Assembly: GCA_025504975.1 (NCBI GenBank)
Contig: JANUWI010000004.1
Span: forward strand, 992,001 to 1,056,000
Source: Plenodomus lindquistii
Taxonomy: Eukaryota > Ascomycota > Dothideomycetes > Pleosporales > Leptosphaeriaceae
Direction: 5' to 3'
Length of the DNA: 64,000 nt
In this document: piece by piece, positions 1-10,431 of the stretch
Layout: every line of letters begins with the position of its first letter
How positions within the stretch are numbered: position 1 is the stretch's first letter
Position numbers and translations under genes: made by a program
Notes under the pieces: model-generated
The model's input: only the letters and a program-made list of their open reading frames with translations
What the model was told of the DNA's origin: nothing
Databases searched by the model: none

Positions 1-1097
1 TTTGGTGTGGGAGGGTAATGTGTTGTAGGCGGGAGACGTGAGGTAATCGGCGATGTGATGGTGTGATGGTGGTGGGACTGTGTCATTTCACCGCGCGACG
101 ATAGAGTTGTGGTTTGGGCGGTGGGTGTGGATTATAAAGTTTCTACGTCGATTGTCCATGATCATTCAGTGTGCAAGGCGGCAGGCTGGAAAGACCGGTA
201 GCAAACATTGTGATGTGACAAGGATTGCTCACGCCGCGATTGAGTGTACGCTTGAAACAACGAAAAACGCGTGAATATTGAAAGGGCGCGAGGCTTTTTA
301 CCTAATATTGGACGAAAAGGGAAATCAAAATTCGCGCAAAGGTAATTTAACGCATACGAACACAGTCAGCGAGACTGGAAAAGCTGGGGATGAATATGAT
401 GGTAGATGAATGGAAAAATAAGAGTATAGGCAATCAATTGTGACGATATTTGCGTCCATGGACTCAAAAGGTCGACGTTTGAGGCTGTGTCTAGTGACAG
501 GTACAGAGATTGCTTGTGCCCACAAATGTTTCCAAGAGCTTGATCAGACAATCTCGACGTTATCTCTGAACAGTGGTGGAATTTGTACGAAGTATCAGCC
601 AATCTACGTCTGACCCAGCAATGTCTTTATGAACATGCCTGCGCGTCATCGGTGGTTTCTGAGAGTTCAGAGAAGAGTCAGCTGTGACAAGTAACATGAC
701 TGTTGTCATCTAGATCCGGTACACTGGGGCTCCACAAGCCTTTGATACAGTGCGGCCATGATGGTTTCGCGCGGAATTCGTAAAATGGCACAGGTAGCTG
801 TCGTGAGGCGTTTGCTCCGTGTTGATAGCGTGAGGCTGTAGAAAGAGGGTTGATGTGGAGAAAGATGTACTGTAGATCCGCTATACCCATTCAAGCACTA
901 GTCCACGCACCCCTGTTCACGCGGGGCCTCGAACGTCGTCATTCTTGTTCAAACAAATTTGGGCGCCGGATGCGCTAATAGTTACGCCCCTCCATGCGCT
1001 GTTTGTGTTCAACTTGCCTTTAGACCATACGTAACTGAGACTTTCGAGGCATTTTCCACTCCTGAATCTGCACTGTAATACGACAACGACACACAAG
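1..1097. other. 5' flank, no gene seen
   Basis: I find no reading frame here with convincing codon use or a recognisable motif. The short open frames on both strands look random. The last ~100 bases (about 990-1097) are presumably promoter and 5' leader of the DUF1769 gene that starts at 1098. Confidence 0.5.
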
Positions 1098-2220
1098 ATG
1101 GCTCTGCACGAGCAATACATTCTACGCGTCACGGCGGGCGCAACCTACGACGCCGCAAAGCACCAAGATGTCCCCGTCAACACCGAGAAGCCGCTCGACA
1201 TAAGTTCCGACCTGGTCGACGCGAAACTGCACATGCGCATTAAAGATTATCGCGGTACATCTTCACTCCACTTTGTCCTCCCATGTCTCGTACTAAATCC
1301 AGCCAGGCCTTCCCAAGGGCTCACCCTCGACCTCTCCATACTTCGCCTCCCCACAACACCCCTACGATCGCTACTCGATATCCTTCTCCTTTACGCCTAA
1401 ACAAGACATTGCCGGTGACAAACTCGTCTTTGGCAACGACTTCGAGCATCCCATCCGCGACCGCCTCCCTCCGCTCTTCGACAAAGCTTTTGGAATCGTA
1501 AAGTGGTGGATAGACCCCGGTCTGGACGGCGATGTGTACGGCGACAAGCCCTACCTATACGGTGCGCTGCTCAGCAGTATAAACGTTCTGCGGATAGGTG
1601 GGAAGAAGGACGACGAGAAAGACGTTGGTGACGAAGACGAAGAAGACGACGAGGAGAGCGATGCAGTCGTCTACGAGGAAGGCGCATACGGCTCTGGCGC
1701 AGAGATTCGCAGCGCGAAGCACATCCCCGACCGCAACGCCGCACGCCAGAAGTTCTTCCTCACAGAACAAAACCGCAAAGACTTTACCTTTGAAGCTGGT
1801 CGCGAATACCAATGCGACTTCTTCAACCCATACCTCGACTTCAACGAGTTTGCGCTCAAGATTGGCTACGGAATGCCCAACATTTCCATCATTGGGCATT
1901 GGGACGGCCAGCCATTACGGTATGTTTCTCGCCATTCCCTTGGTGTGCAATTTCGTATCTTGATTCGCGCATTACTTTTATATTTGATCAAGGGATGAGG
2001 AGCTGACCACATCGTATTCTGGCTAATCAGAACACACTCCCTCAGATACGTGCTCAAGAACCGCGAAACCGACACGGAATTGTTTGTCGTCTCGATCCAA
2101 TTGCTACCCACCGAGCAAGCGAAGAAGGAAGGTGTGGAGGATCCAGAGGAGAAGCTCAACGAGGTGCATGGGCAGGACAAGGCCAAGGCGAGTGCAGATG
2201 ACAACGGGGAGCTGGACTGA
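1098..2220 (+). CDS. DUF1769 (UPF0590) family protein
   Basis: Three exons, 1098-1254, 1307-1919 and 2046-2220, give a 314-residue protein. Intron 1 (52 bp) has donor GTACAT and a TACTAA branch-like site. Intron 2 (126 bp) has donor GTATGT. Both joins restore one frame. Recognisable blocks include YDRYSISFSFTPKQDIAGD, FDKAFGIVKWWIDPGLDGD, DKPYLYGALLSSINVL and FFNPYLDFNEFALKIG. These match the fungal DUF1769/UPF0590 family as I remember it; its biochemical role is not established. An acidic insert (residues about 185-200, KDDEK...DEEDDEE) sits between conserved blocks and is probably disordered. No signal peptide or membrane segment is visible, so it is probably soluble in cytosol or nucleus. 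The gene stands 275 bp upstream of LYS12 on the same strand. Family assignment is confident; function unknown. Confidence 0.85.
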
Positions 2221-2495
2221 TTGCGCGTGTGAGTAACAGTGGTTGAGTTGAGCATCAGCGTGGCGTTGGTGCGTGGGCTGTATTAGATGTAGACTATATT
2301 GTACTCGAACAATGTATAAGTACCATGACTTGTTTATCAATGCATCCGACATAACGGTCCCCGTGGGGATTTCCCAAATCTGAAAGCAGACTAGGGGGCG
2401 AAGCTCAGACCTCCGAGGTTCGGCGTGGGGAAGTGCTGCAACACCAAAAATATTGCCGTGGCCCAAAGTTCCAAGTCTTACACCACAGCTTCAAC

Positions 2496-3718
2496 ATGGC
2501 AGCACGCACGTTGAGAATAGGTAAGAAAGCACTCCCAATGTCCAATTGCACCTGTTTTGCTTCTTGGCAGCTATTGCACTATTGTCATTTGCATTGGCCT
2601 CGATTCCTCACCACAGCATCTACACCATCACATGCGTCACAACAGCTGTGTTATCTAACAATCCCACAGGCCTCATCCCCGGTGACGGCATTGGCCGCGA
2701 AGTCATCCCCGCCGGCCGCCGCGTCCTCGAAGCCCTCCCCTCATCCCTCGGCCTCAAATTCTCCTTCACCCACCACTCCGCAGGCTGGGAAACCTTCCAA
2801 AAGACCGGCGCCGCGCTCCCCGAAGAAACCGTACAAGCCTTAAAATCCGACTGCGATGGCGCCCTCTTCGGCGCCGTCAGCTCCCCCACCGTCCAAACAA
2901 AAGGCTACTCGTCCCCCATCGTCGCCCTCCGCAAGAAAATGAAACTCTACGCCAACGTCCGCCCCGTCAAATCCATCGCCGCCGCAAAATCCTACGTCGA
3001 CCTCGTCATCGTGCGCGAAAACACAGAGGACCTCTATGTCAAAGAGGAAAAGACGTACGCCGCACCCGACGGTTCGAAGATTGCAGAAGCAATCAAGCGC
3101 ATCTCCGAAACTGCATCTTTCAATATTTCCGAAATGGCAGGAGACATTGCGCTGCGCCGCCAACGCGTGCGCGACGCAGGAACAAGCAGTCTCCACTCGC
3201 GCCCCATGGTTACAATAACCCACAAATCAAACGTGCTATCCCAGACCGACGGCCTCTTCCGCGAAACCGCGCGTCGCGCCCTCGGAGCCGCAAAATACAA
3301 GGGCCTCACCATCGAAGAGCAAATCGTAGATTCAATGGTGTACAAGCTCTTCCGCCAGCCACAGGACTACGATGTCATTGTCGCGCCCAATCTCTACGGC
3401 GACATCTTGTCTGATGGCGCTGCCGCACTGGTAGGCAGCCTCGGACTCGTCCCGTCTGCCAATGTAGGCAAGGACTTTGTAATTGGTGAGCCGTGCCATG
3501 GGTCTGCGCCTGATATCGAGGGCCAGGGCATTGCGAATCCTATTGCTACGATTAGGAGTACCGCGCTCATGTTGGAGTTTATTGGGCAGGAAGAGGCTGC
3601 GGCGAGGATCTATGAGGCTGTTGATGCGAATCTTGAGGAGGGGCGGTTGGTGAGTCCGGATTTGGGGGGGAATGCGAAGACGGAGGAGATTATTGAGGAT
3701 ATTTGTAGGAGGTTGTAG
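2496..3718 (+). CDS. LYS12: homoisocitrate dehydrogenase
   Basis: Two exons, 2496-2520 and 2670-3718, encode 357 residues. Homoisocitrate dehydrogenase oxidatively decarboxylates homoisocitrate to 2-oxoadipate with NAD+ in the fungal alpha-aminoadipate route to lysine. Visible family motifs are LIPGDGIG (residues 10-17), SPIVALRKKMKLYANVRPVK, RENTEDLYV, DSMVYKLF, NLYGDILSDGAAALVGSLG and GSAPDIEGQGIANPIATIRS. The SPIVALR/RPVK substrate block separates it from 3-isopropylmalate and isocitrate dehydrogenases and matches yeast Lys12. The 149-bp intron has donor GTAAGA and acceptor CCCACAG, and splits the codon for Gly in RIG/LIPG. The start used is the first ATG in frame. Only nine residues then precede the catalytic fold, so no mitochondrial presequence is visible, unlike yeast Lys12. 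The C-terminus is CRRL, not a canonical peroxisomal signal. Product assignment is strong; location is open. Confidence 0.93.
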
Positions 3719-3935
3719 TGAGGAGTTGTCATGTGGGGTGAGGAGAGGTGTAGATATGAAGATCAATGAGTACAATCAAAATCTTGAATTAACTTTGCCG
3801 AGTCGGTGTCGATTCCTCATGTCTAGAATGTTCAAGTGCCTTATAAACAATAACGTCCAAGTCATCTCGCCTCATCAATTGCCACCCAAACATCCACTAC
3901 CGCATCTCAAGTTCCCTGCATACCATCCCGCTGTC

Positions 3936-5595
3936 TTAAATCCTAGCAAAAGCATCAACATCCACCCTCTGATAAAACGAAACATGTCCAAACGTCTCCC
4001 AATACTGCGCTATCCGATCCTGCGAAATAAGAATGAGTTGCGAAGTTATGTAGTTATCTGTTTCTTCATTAGCCATTTCCAGACGAACACATACACACTT
4101 CTTCAAACACCCAAATCCAAGGGAACGAGCACACAGATGAACTTGTGCTTGTAAGGCAGACGTGGAGGAGGAATAATAGGGGGAAGAGGAATAGGGGGGG
4201 TAGGAAAGTGGACTCACCATCTCTAAACCCCCTCGCAGCAATATGCCCCACACTCTTCACGATCCTCGCGCCCTTGAACGGCTCCTCACTCGCTACGCGC
4301 AACAACCCCGCGGGCCCAATATCAGGCGCTATAAAAGTATATTCTCCGCGTGGGATATTCGGATCACCGGTTAACTTGACCGCTTCGATGCGGCCATGAT
4401 ATACATCTTCTTCCTTTTGCATCTGCGCCTGCGCCTGCGAGTGTGCAGCTTCCGCTTCCGCCTCATGATACGCTTCTTGTAGTGTAGCCACGCTATCTTC
4501 GAGATCAGATGCAGTCTGCATATCCTCGTCTACATCTGCATCTGTAGGCGCGGTGCTCCAACTCCCCGCACTACTCACGCTGCCTTCCCTCTCGCGAGCG
4601 CGGAGTGCGTATTCCGCGCGTTCAGGCAACGGCGCAGGATCATCTGGTTGCGTGACGATGAGGAATTCGCAGCCGTGGCCTGCGTAGTCGCCGCACCAGA
4701 TTCCTTGCCAGGGTTTCTGGGGGGTAGGCGTGTAGGCTGAGGAGGGCAGTGTGCCGAAGGTTGTTATGTCTTCGCCGATTCGCATGCTGAGGCCCATGGG
4801 GCGAGAGGAGAATTCCATCCACCGTCGGATGCGGAATGTTGATGTGCTGAGAGAGGAGAGAGAAGAGGGTTTTTGGGAGGGTTGGGTGAAGGAGGAGGGG
4901 GAGGTGTCGTTGCGGGTGCGTTGGGGGGAGGGGAGGGTTAGGGGCGGCCAGATGGGGGTTGAGGGGGAGGTGATGGATGGGGGCCAGGGCATGGTGAGCA
5001 TGAGGCGGGAGTAGATTGTTGCGGATTGGCGGGCGAGGTTGTCAGAGGTCGAGGATAATGTGTCCATTGGGATTTCTTTTTGTAGGCGCACGCCTACGTT
5101 GCCGATTGCGGAGGCGTAGGCTGAGGCGTTGAGGCGGACGATGGGGCTGTTGAGATCGAGTTGCACGCGTGGGTTGAAGGTGTGGATTATGGCGTCGGGA
5201 TTCGCGTCCCAGGTTTGGAATGTGGGTTGGCGACGCTCAGCGACGAGGGTGTAGGCTTCTATTGCGTTGATGCGGTGGTCGTAGCGCGCGACTACTAGTT
5301 TCCCCGTGTGTGGTGTGTCGGCGAACCATATTTTTGAGGAGACGAGGAACCAGTACGGATGGTGTTGGGTGTAGAGTTGACGCCATGTCAGGGATGATGG
5401 GCGGGTTATGGAGGGAACGTGGGAGAGGAGGAGAGCGTGCCAGAGGGTATCTTGGTTGGAGTGTGAGTGCAGGGCATGGCAGACGAGTGATGTAGAGAGG
5501 AGATCGTGAAGGGAAAGGTACGATAGGATTTGGTGGATGAGTTCTGAAGGGAGAGCGAGGAGGGTGGATTGATTTGGGCTGTGATTGTCGTCCAT
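3936..5595 (-). CDS. F-box protein, FBXO31-like
   Basis: Two exons on the minus strand (5595-4218, then 4057-3936) give 499 residues. The intron (4058-4217) has donor GTGAGT and acceptor AACAG and joins GFRD to DNYITSQLILIS. Residues about 14-60 form an F-box (LPSELIHQILSYLSLHDLLSTSLVC), which normally binds Skp1 in an SCF ubiquitin ligase. The C-terminal half carries GIWCGDYAGHGCEFLIV and VKLTGDPNIPRGEYTF, resembling the substrate-binding part of FBXO31-type proteins (GxYGxHGxE and TGDPNVPxG). A Ser/Pro-rich stretch (about 210-255) and an acidic Glu/Ala/Gln stretch (about 345-395) look disordered. Without the terminal intron the frame runs into hydrophobic nonsense, which supports the splice. 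Likely role: substrate receptor for ubiquitination; the target is unknown. Confidence 0.8.
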
Positions 5596-7108
5596 GGTTC
5601 AGGGTTTCCGGAGAATTGTTGTTCGACAATCGGTAGGCGATCTGCGACTTGTCTGTGGAGAAATTGTTCCTAGAGTTCCGAACTGGAAAGTATCGACACT
5701 CACGATGTTGTGCTGTGATGTTGGGTGGCGCAACCAAATATACACCTTGTAAGACCCTTCCGTTTCACACCCCAAACAACCCGTCTCCAATCAAATCACT
5801 CTCTTCAATACTACCCCAAACAACAACCAACTTCGTGACCCCAGCCTCAAAATCCGCACGAAAAGCTATCGGTACCGCCGTTGTCGTATCCAGCCCAGCA
5901 ATGGCACCTTCCCGGTCTTGCCTAGCTTACTCAAAGTCCGGGGCAGGTTGGCGCCGCACAGCCAACGAATTGCAGCGCCGTTGTGCGTTATGCACGATCA
6001 AGGTACTCTCGCCAATCTCGTGGCTGTGTGAATGACCTGCTTCTTTTGGGCGTGCGTTGAGTTTTATCCAGATATCGTGAGTGCGATGTCGGATGCCGCG
6101 CGCAAGGGTGGCTGGTTGGCGAATCGGATCGTGCAGATTGCGTCGGTGGACAAGTCGGTGTCTTGGTAGGAACGGACGTGCGGGGAGAGATCTTCCACTG
6201 AGACAGTCTTCCTAGTTGAACAAAACCTGGCAAAAAGCAGTCAGATGAAGAAAGTCGATGCAGCAGACGAACTTGAATGCTCGATGACGGATGATGTATC
6301 CGCGTGACGTCTGCGGCACTTTCCCTCGTTAGCGTCGATGTGGAGAACCACCTTAACCTCACCTCATCCCCAGGCGCGGCTGGTCGTTCACGCCATTGTC
6401 TTTGTCCGAACCCAACTTTGAAGCCTTTTGCGTCCTGCATCATTTCCTTTCTGATCGTCAATAAAAGATGCACCGGCATCGGCAGGTATAGCTGACAGCC
6501 TTATCACGGGGATGTTGGTGGCGTGCACTCGAGGATGCGACAGCGTCGAGGCCTGCCGGCGGTCACGACCACGCCTCTCGACAGACAATAGGCATCGCAC
6601 AATAGCAACGCGTCACGTTCCGCAACTTGCAATTGGCCTACAGGTACTGGTCAGCTCGGATCAAGTAAAGGTAAAGTTCTTCTCCACGCACCGGTCGCTT
6701 GCTTACCTTTTCCTCATGCTTGCCACAATGCGCAATACCTAGCAGACAGCCCTGTCGCCATGTCCTCACGTCAATTCTCTTACAGTCATACCGCCAGGCG
6801 TTTCTCAAATTTCTCGCTGCATCAAACTTGAAGTAAACCATTTGATTTTTTTTTCCCTAAAACACCAAAAGGCCGAACTCCAAGGGCTCTTGTTCATGGC
6901 GCAGACGAAACCAGACCTCTCCTCCTTATGGGTAGAGTCAAAACAAAGAAGAATCCAAGACACCCAAAATCCGTCAAAATGCTTCAGTATCTCTCACGAT
7001 CCCTTTTCCGCCTCGGACCCGCCATCTCTCCCTTCATCATACAAGATCCTGCGATGGGTAGGCCTATTTTCTTTGCAGATCGTTTTCCTTGTCTCGGGCC
7101 TGGTTCCT
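5596..7108. other. region of uncertain coding content
   Basis: The minus strand holds two stretches that look partly coding. From 6199 to 6064 a frame ending in a stop has C-ending codons (it includes DLSPHVRSYQDTDLSTDAIC). From about 6075 to 5770 another frame is open except for one TAA at 5929-5927 (it includes STLIVHNAQRR and TKLVVVWGSIEESDLIGDG). The plus strand also has a 128-codon open frame at 5649-6035. I could not join these with plausible introns and recognise no family, so I do not call a gene. A decayed gene or a gene with unusual splicing is possible. Nothing convincing is seen from 6500 to 7108. Confidence 0.3.
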
Positions 7109-9933
7109 CTACAACTCCTCATCAACTTCAAACAGAGAGTCGTAGTACGAATGATCGGTGATGTCTGTGGAAGTTTCGACTGGGGTCTCAGTGGTCTCAC
7201 TTGGTCCAGGCAACAGATCTGAATCTGCCGCTTGCTGTCCATTTGTCTCTCCAGCACGCTCGGCCAAGTTGGTAGTTGTCTTCTTCTTTTCTTCTTGTCT
7301 CTGCAGTGCCTTGAAAAGTCTAGCGATGGTTCCGTCGTGGCCATGATGTCCCAACAAGAACTCGATGTTCATACCAGCAATAAAGCTTTGACGGTTTTGA
7401 ACGGCGTCTTGGGCCTTCTGTCGCAATGCAGCCTCGGTATCCAGCGCAAGTGTTAGAGTCGGAGCAACAGCCGGAGTAAGAATAGGAGCTAGACTCGGAA
7501 CCGGAATTGGAACTGGAGCAGAGATTGGTAACGGTGTTGTCAAGTGGATGCGTCCATGCATCTCTACACTTTTGCTGCATGTCAAGTCGCCATTGCCGAA
7601 TTTCTTCAGCACTGTCCATCTTGCCTGTTGGCAGAAAATTGTGAGCAGGCAGCGGCGGAGGGGGAGTGGCTTTCGATTTGGCATTCTTGGCCTTGTCTCT
7701 CCCCTGCCACTCTAGGAATACTGCCTCCCAGTCATTAGGCGGGGGCGCTACTCCCTTCTTCTCGATGAACCACGCATGGATTTCAGTCTTCCATGTCTCG
7801 TAGACCAACTTGCGACTATGCTTATTATTTTGGTTTTTGTCCCAGGCGTCCAGCTTCATGAACCACTTGGCTGGATGATGTGGGTGTACCGCTCTCCACC
7901 ACGTCTCAATCTCGTCTTTGTTCGCAGCCCATACCGCCTTCCTATCACCGCATTGGTCGACGATACGAATGCGTTTCGGCTCGCGGTTCTCATCAGTTTC
8001 TCCGGTTGTAGAGCTTTTACGCTTCACGCCTTGTGCTCTCGCTGTCTGAGGTAAATGTGTATTATCTGCAGGTGTCTTTAAGAAGGATACTGGGGTAGGT
8101 TTCGGCGCAGGTACTGCAAGCAAAACCGGAGGAGGAGTCGGGAGCACTTCCTGAACGGAGACGATGGAGCCCTCTGGCGATGCCAAAGGCTCATCATTGT
8201 CGTCTTAATGACGAAAGGCATGTCTGCATTGCCGCCGCTATCGACATGTGCCGGCCTGGTGCGACAAAGTGTCTGTGTGTCTTCTGGTGTAGCCTGTGTG
8301 TGAGGGAGAGGTCGCGGCCACGGTGTTGTGATGGCATTTTGCGTAGTCGCTACATCCCACATAGCCACACGAAACTCGTCACTCTTCTGGAGGTCCTCGA
8401 ATCTGGCGTACCAAATCGCTTCTTGCTGACTCAATGTCCACGACTGGTTGTAGACCTCCATGAACGCTTTCGTGTATACACTGGATTCTGGGTTGCTACC
8501 TCGCATGAGTTCTGCCATGCGATAGAAATGCTCATAGTACTTGGCACGTAGCTCTGGAGTTTGCGAGCACAGTGTTAAGGTCGTCCTCGGGCGGTACATC
8601 GAGAAAGTTGACTGGTAGGGCGCCTTCGGAATGTTGATGGTAGTGGGATGCGCGACATCCTGGAACGGTGGTACACCTGCCACCCAGTCTGCACTTGCAA
8701 ATCTGAAGCGCTCTGGCGTGAGATTGTATTGTCCAGGCTGAAAAAGCGCCAACTGCTCATCTGACTTCGGCATCATCTCAGCTCCGACGAGGATCGGGTC
8801 ATAGATGACACACCTGTTGCTACCGTTGCGCGAGACTGAGACGGACCCCAGCTGGTGTACAAGCACCTCTTGTACCTGATTCGGCTCAAGAGGTTGCCAC
8901 TGCGCTGTTGGTATGCTTGGTTCGACACAGCGCCTTGTTGATATGCAACACGAGATTGTGTGACCTGCTGTTGTTGTACCGCCGGGGGTGACTGCGTGGC
9001 CTGAGCGGACTGGGCTTGATACGACGGCTGAACTGACGCGTCTTGTCCCTGTTGTATTGAATGAAGTTGAAAGTCTGGGGTGTGAGGTGTTGTGCTCCAG
9101 CCCAGTCGAACTGCGCCGCTGCAACGCTGGGTTGTTTTGGAGGGCCGAATCTAGGATGAGAGCCGTGCCGTGGCAGAGGATCATGTACAGGTTGACGATG
9201 GCCTTGGTAGTGGAGATGTGGTCGTGGCTGATGGCCCTGGGAAGCGCTTCCCTGCTTCTGCGATACGGTCTGCGCGCCGTATAATAACGCTCGCTCTGCT
9301 TCCAAACGAAAATAGACAAGGTCAACCCAGGTGCTCGATGCGGCGGCATTCACATTGTCTTGATCTGTGCGCTGTTGAGTACCGTAGGGGGACTTTCGCA
9401 GTAGCGAAACACTGCTTTCAGTCCCATGAATCTCTATCGGAGTCATGCGAGGATGTTCCAGATACTTGTGGTGTGGATGAGGCATCGAATCTCCTGTTCG
9501 ACTATCCCAGATCTTCGTCAACGCGATGGGGGGTCGGCCACGGCGGACGGGAGGGAATGGACCAACGCCCCAACGGCGTGCAGACTGCCACAGTCGCTTA
9601 TCTACAACGATGGCGAGCTTTGGGGAGTATGACCCCTCACAGTGTTAGCAGTGCTCATGTGTAAACATGCGATTCGAGACTTACATCAGCCAAATCTGGT
9701 TCGATGTCGATCAGTTCTTCCATTGTGGGTATCCATTGTTCCGACGCGTACTTGCGATCTATTAGCAGACGCGGCGTACTATCAGGAGAAGTGGCGGCAC
9801 TTACAGTTGGGAGGTTCTGCTCTTTGGTGGAGCGTTCGTTGGGCATGTTCAAGCCGGGCTCACGAACGTGCTCTCCAAGGCCGCTGGCAGGCACAGAGTC
9901 GCTGATGAAGGGGCCCGTCAGGACGCAATTCAT
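7109..9933 (-). CDS. unrecognised Gln-rich protein, AT-hook-like motif
   Basis: I read one multi-exon gene on the minus strand. Exon 1 (9933-9805) and exon 2 (9750-9685, ending MEELIDIEPDLAD) are bounded by GTAAGT donors. Exon 3 starts at 9635. Later introns are probable: 9127-9188 and 8814-8875, one near 8203-8264, and one near 7505-7580. The last two are uncertain and could hide indels. The protein, roughly 750 residues, has an AT-hook-like VRRGRPP early in exon 3, then His/Pro/Gln-rich and Gln-rich segments (AVQQQQVTQ). A more ordered part follows (ERFRFASADWVAGVPPFQDV; KYYEHFYRMAELM). Next are a basic patch (KRKSS, EPKRIRI), a Trp-rich block (WWRAVHPHHPAKWFMKLDAW) and an acidic C-terminus (FEVDEEL). 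Composition suggests a nuclear, perhaps transcription-related protein. I recognise no family and assign no function. Confidence 0.5.
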
Positions 9934-9957
9934 AGCGAGGGTCGCAAGAGGAAGAGG

Positions 9958-10431
9958 TTAGGTGCTGGTGTTGAATCTTCCTGGTCTGGGAGGTTTTGGT
10001 GGGGTTTGAGAAATGAGGTCTGAGAAGGGCAGAGTATGGTTGAGTTGATGCTCAGGCACCCGCGACGAGCTTGTTATACCATGGGCATGCTCAGTGAAAG
10101 AGAACCCCAACCTCGCCCAAAGCGGACGTTTCCGCTGATCATGGGTCTTTGGCATATCGTTGCCTAGGACTGGAGGTGAACTCACTCGAGGGAGATTGGC
10201 GCACTCGACGCAAACGCATATTCGTTGCGGTGGTGGTGAAGGAGGGTAAGGCGGGCGCGTATCCTGCGACGCATCGAACCACTGCGAGGGGCCTGAACTA
10301 GAGCCATATCGCATGCCCGAGGGGCAGAGCGGATATGGATCAGTGCTCGTTCGACGCGAGGCGGTGCTGGCTGTGACGATCAGCAATGGGTACACGCAGG
10401 ACACCCGCGGAGCTGCCCACGACAGATTCAT
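9958..10431 (-). CDS. small hypothetical protein
   Basis: An open frame from ATG 10431 to the stop at 9958, with a probable 51-bp in-frame intron at 10135-10185 (donor GTGAGT, acceptor GATCAG), gives about 140 residues. A shorter start at 10314 is possible. The first exon ends in CVCVECANLPR after a Pro-rich run; the second carries RKRPLWARLGFSFTEHAHG and ends Pro-rich. There is no recognisable domain. It lies 24 bp from the ATG of the Gln-rich gene on the same strand, so it might instead be a 5' part of that gene's transcript. The good donor site is the main reason to believe it. Confidence 0.35.
   Translation of the reverse strand: MNLSWAAPRVSCVYPLLIVTASTASRRTSTDPYPLCPSGMRYGSSSGPSQWFDASQDTRPPYPPSPPPQRICVCVECANLPRVSSPPVLGNDMPKTHDQRKRPLWARLGFSFTEHAHGITSSSRVPEHQLNHTLPFSDLISQTPPKPPRPGRFNTST

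Noticed and set aside
2433..2495. In-frame N-terminal extension of LYS12 that could be a mitochondrial presequence
   Set aside because: The frame is open back to 2433, but that codon is GTG and there is no ATG before 2496, so normal initiation would begin at 2496.
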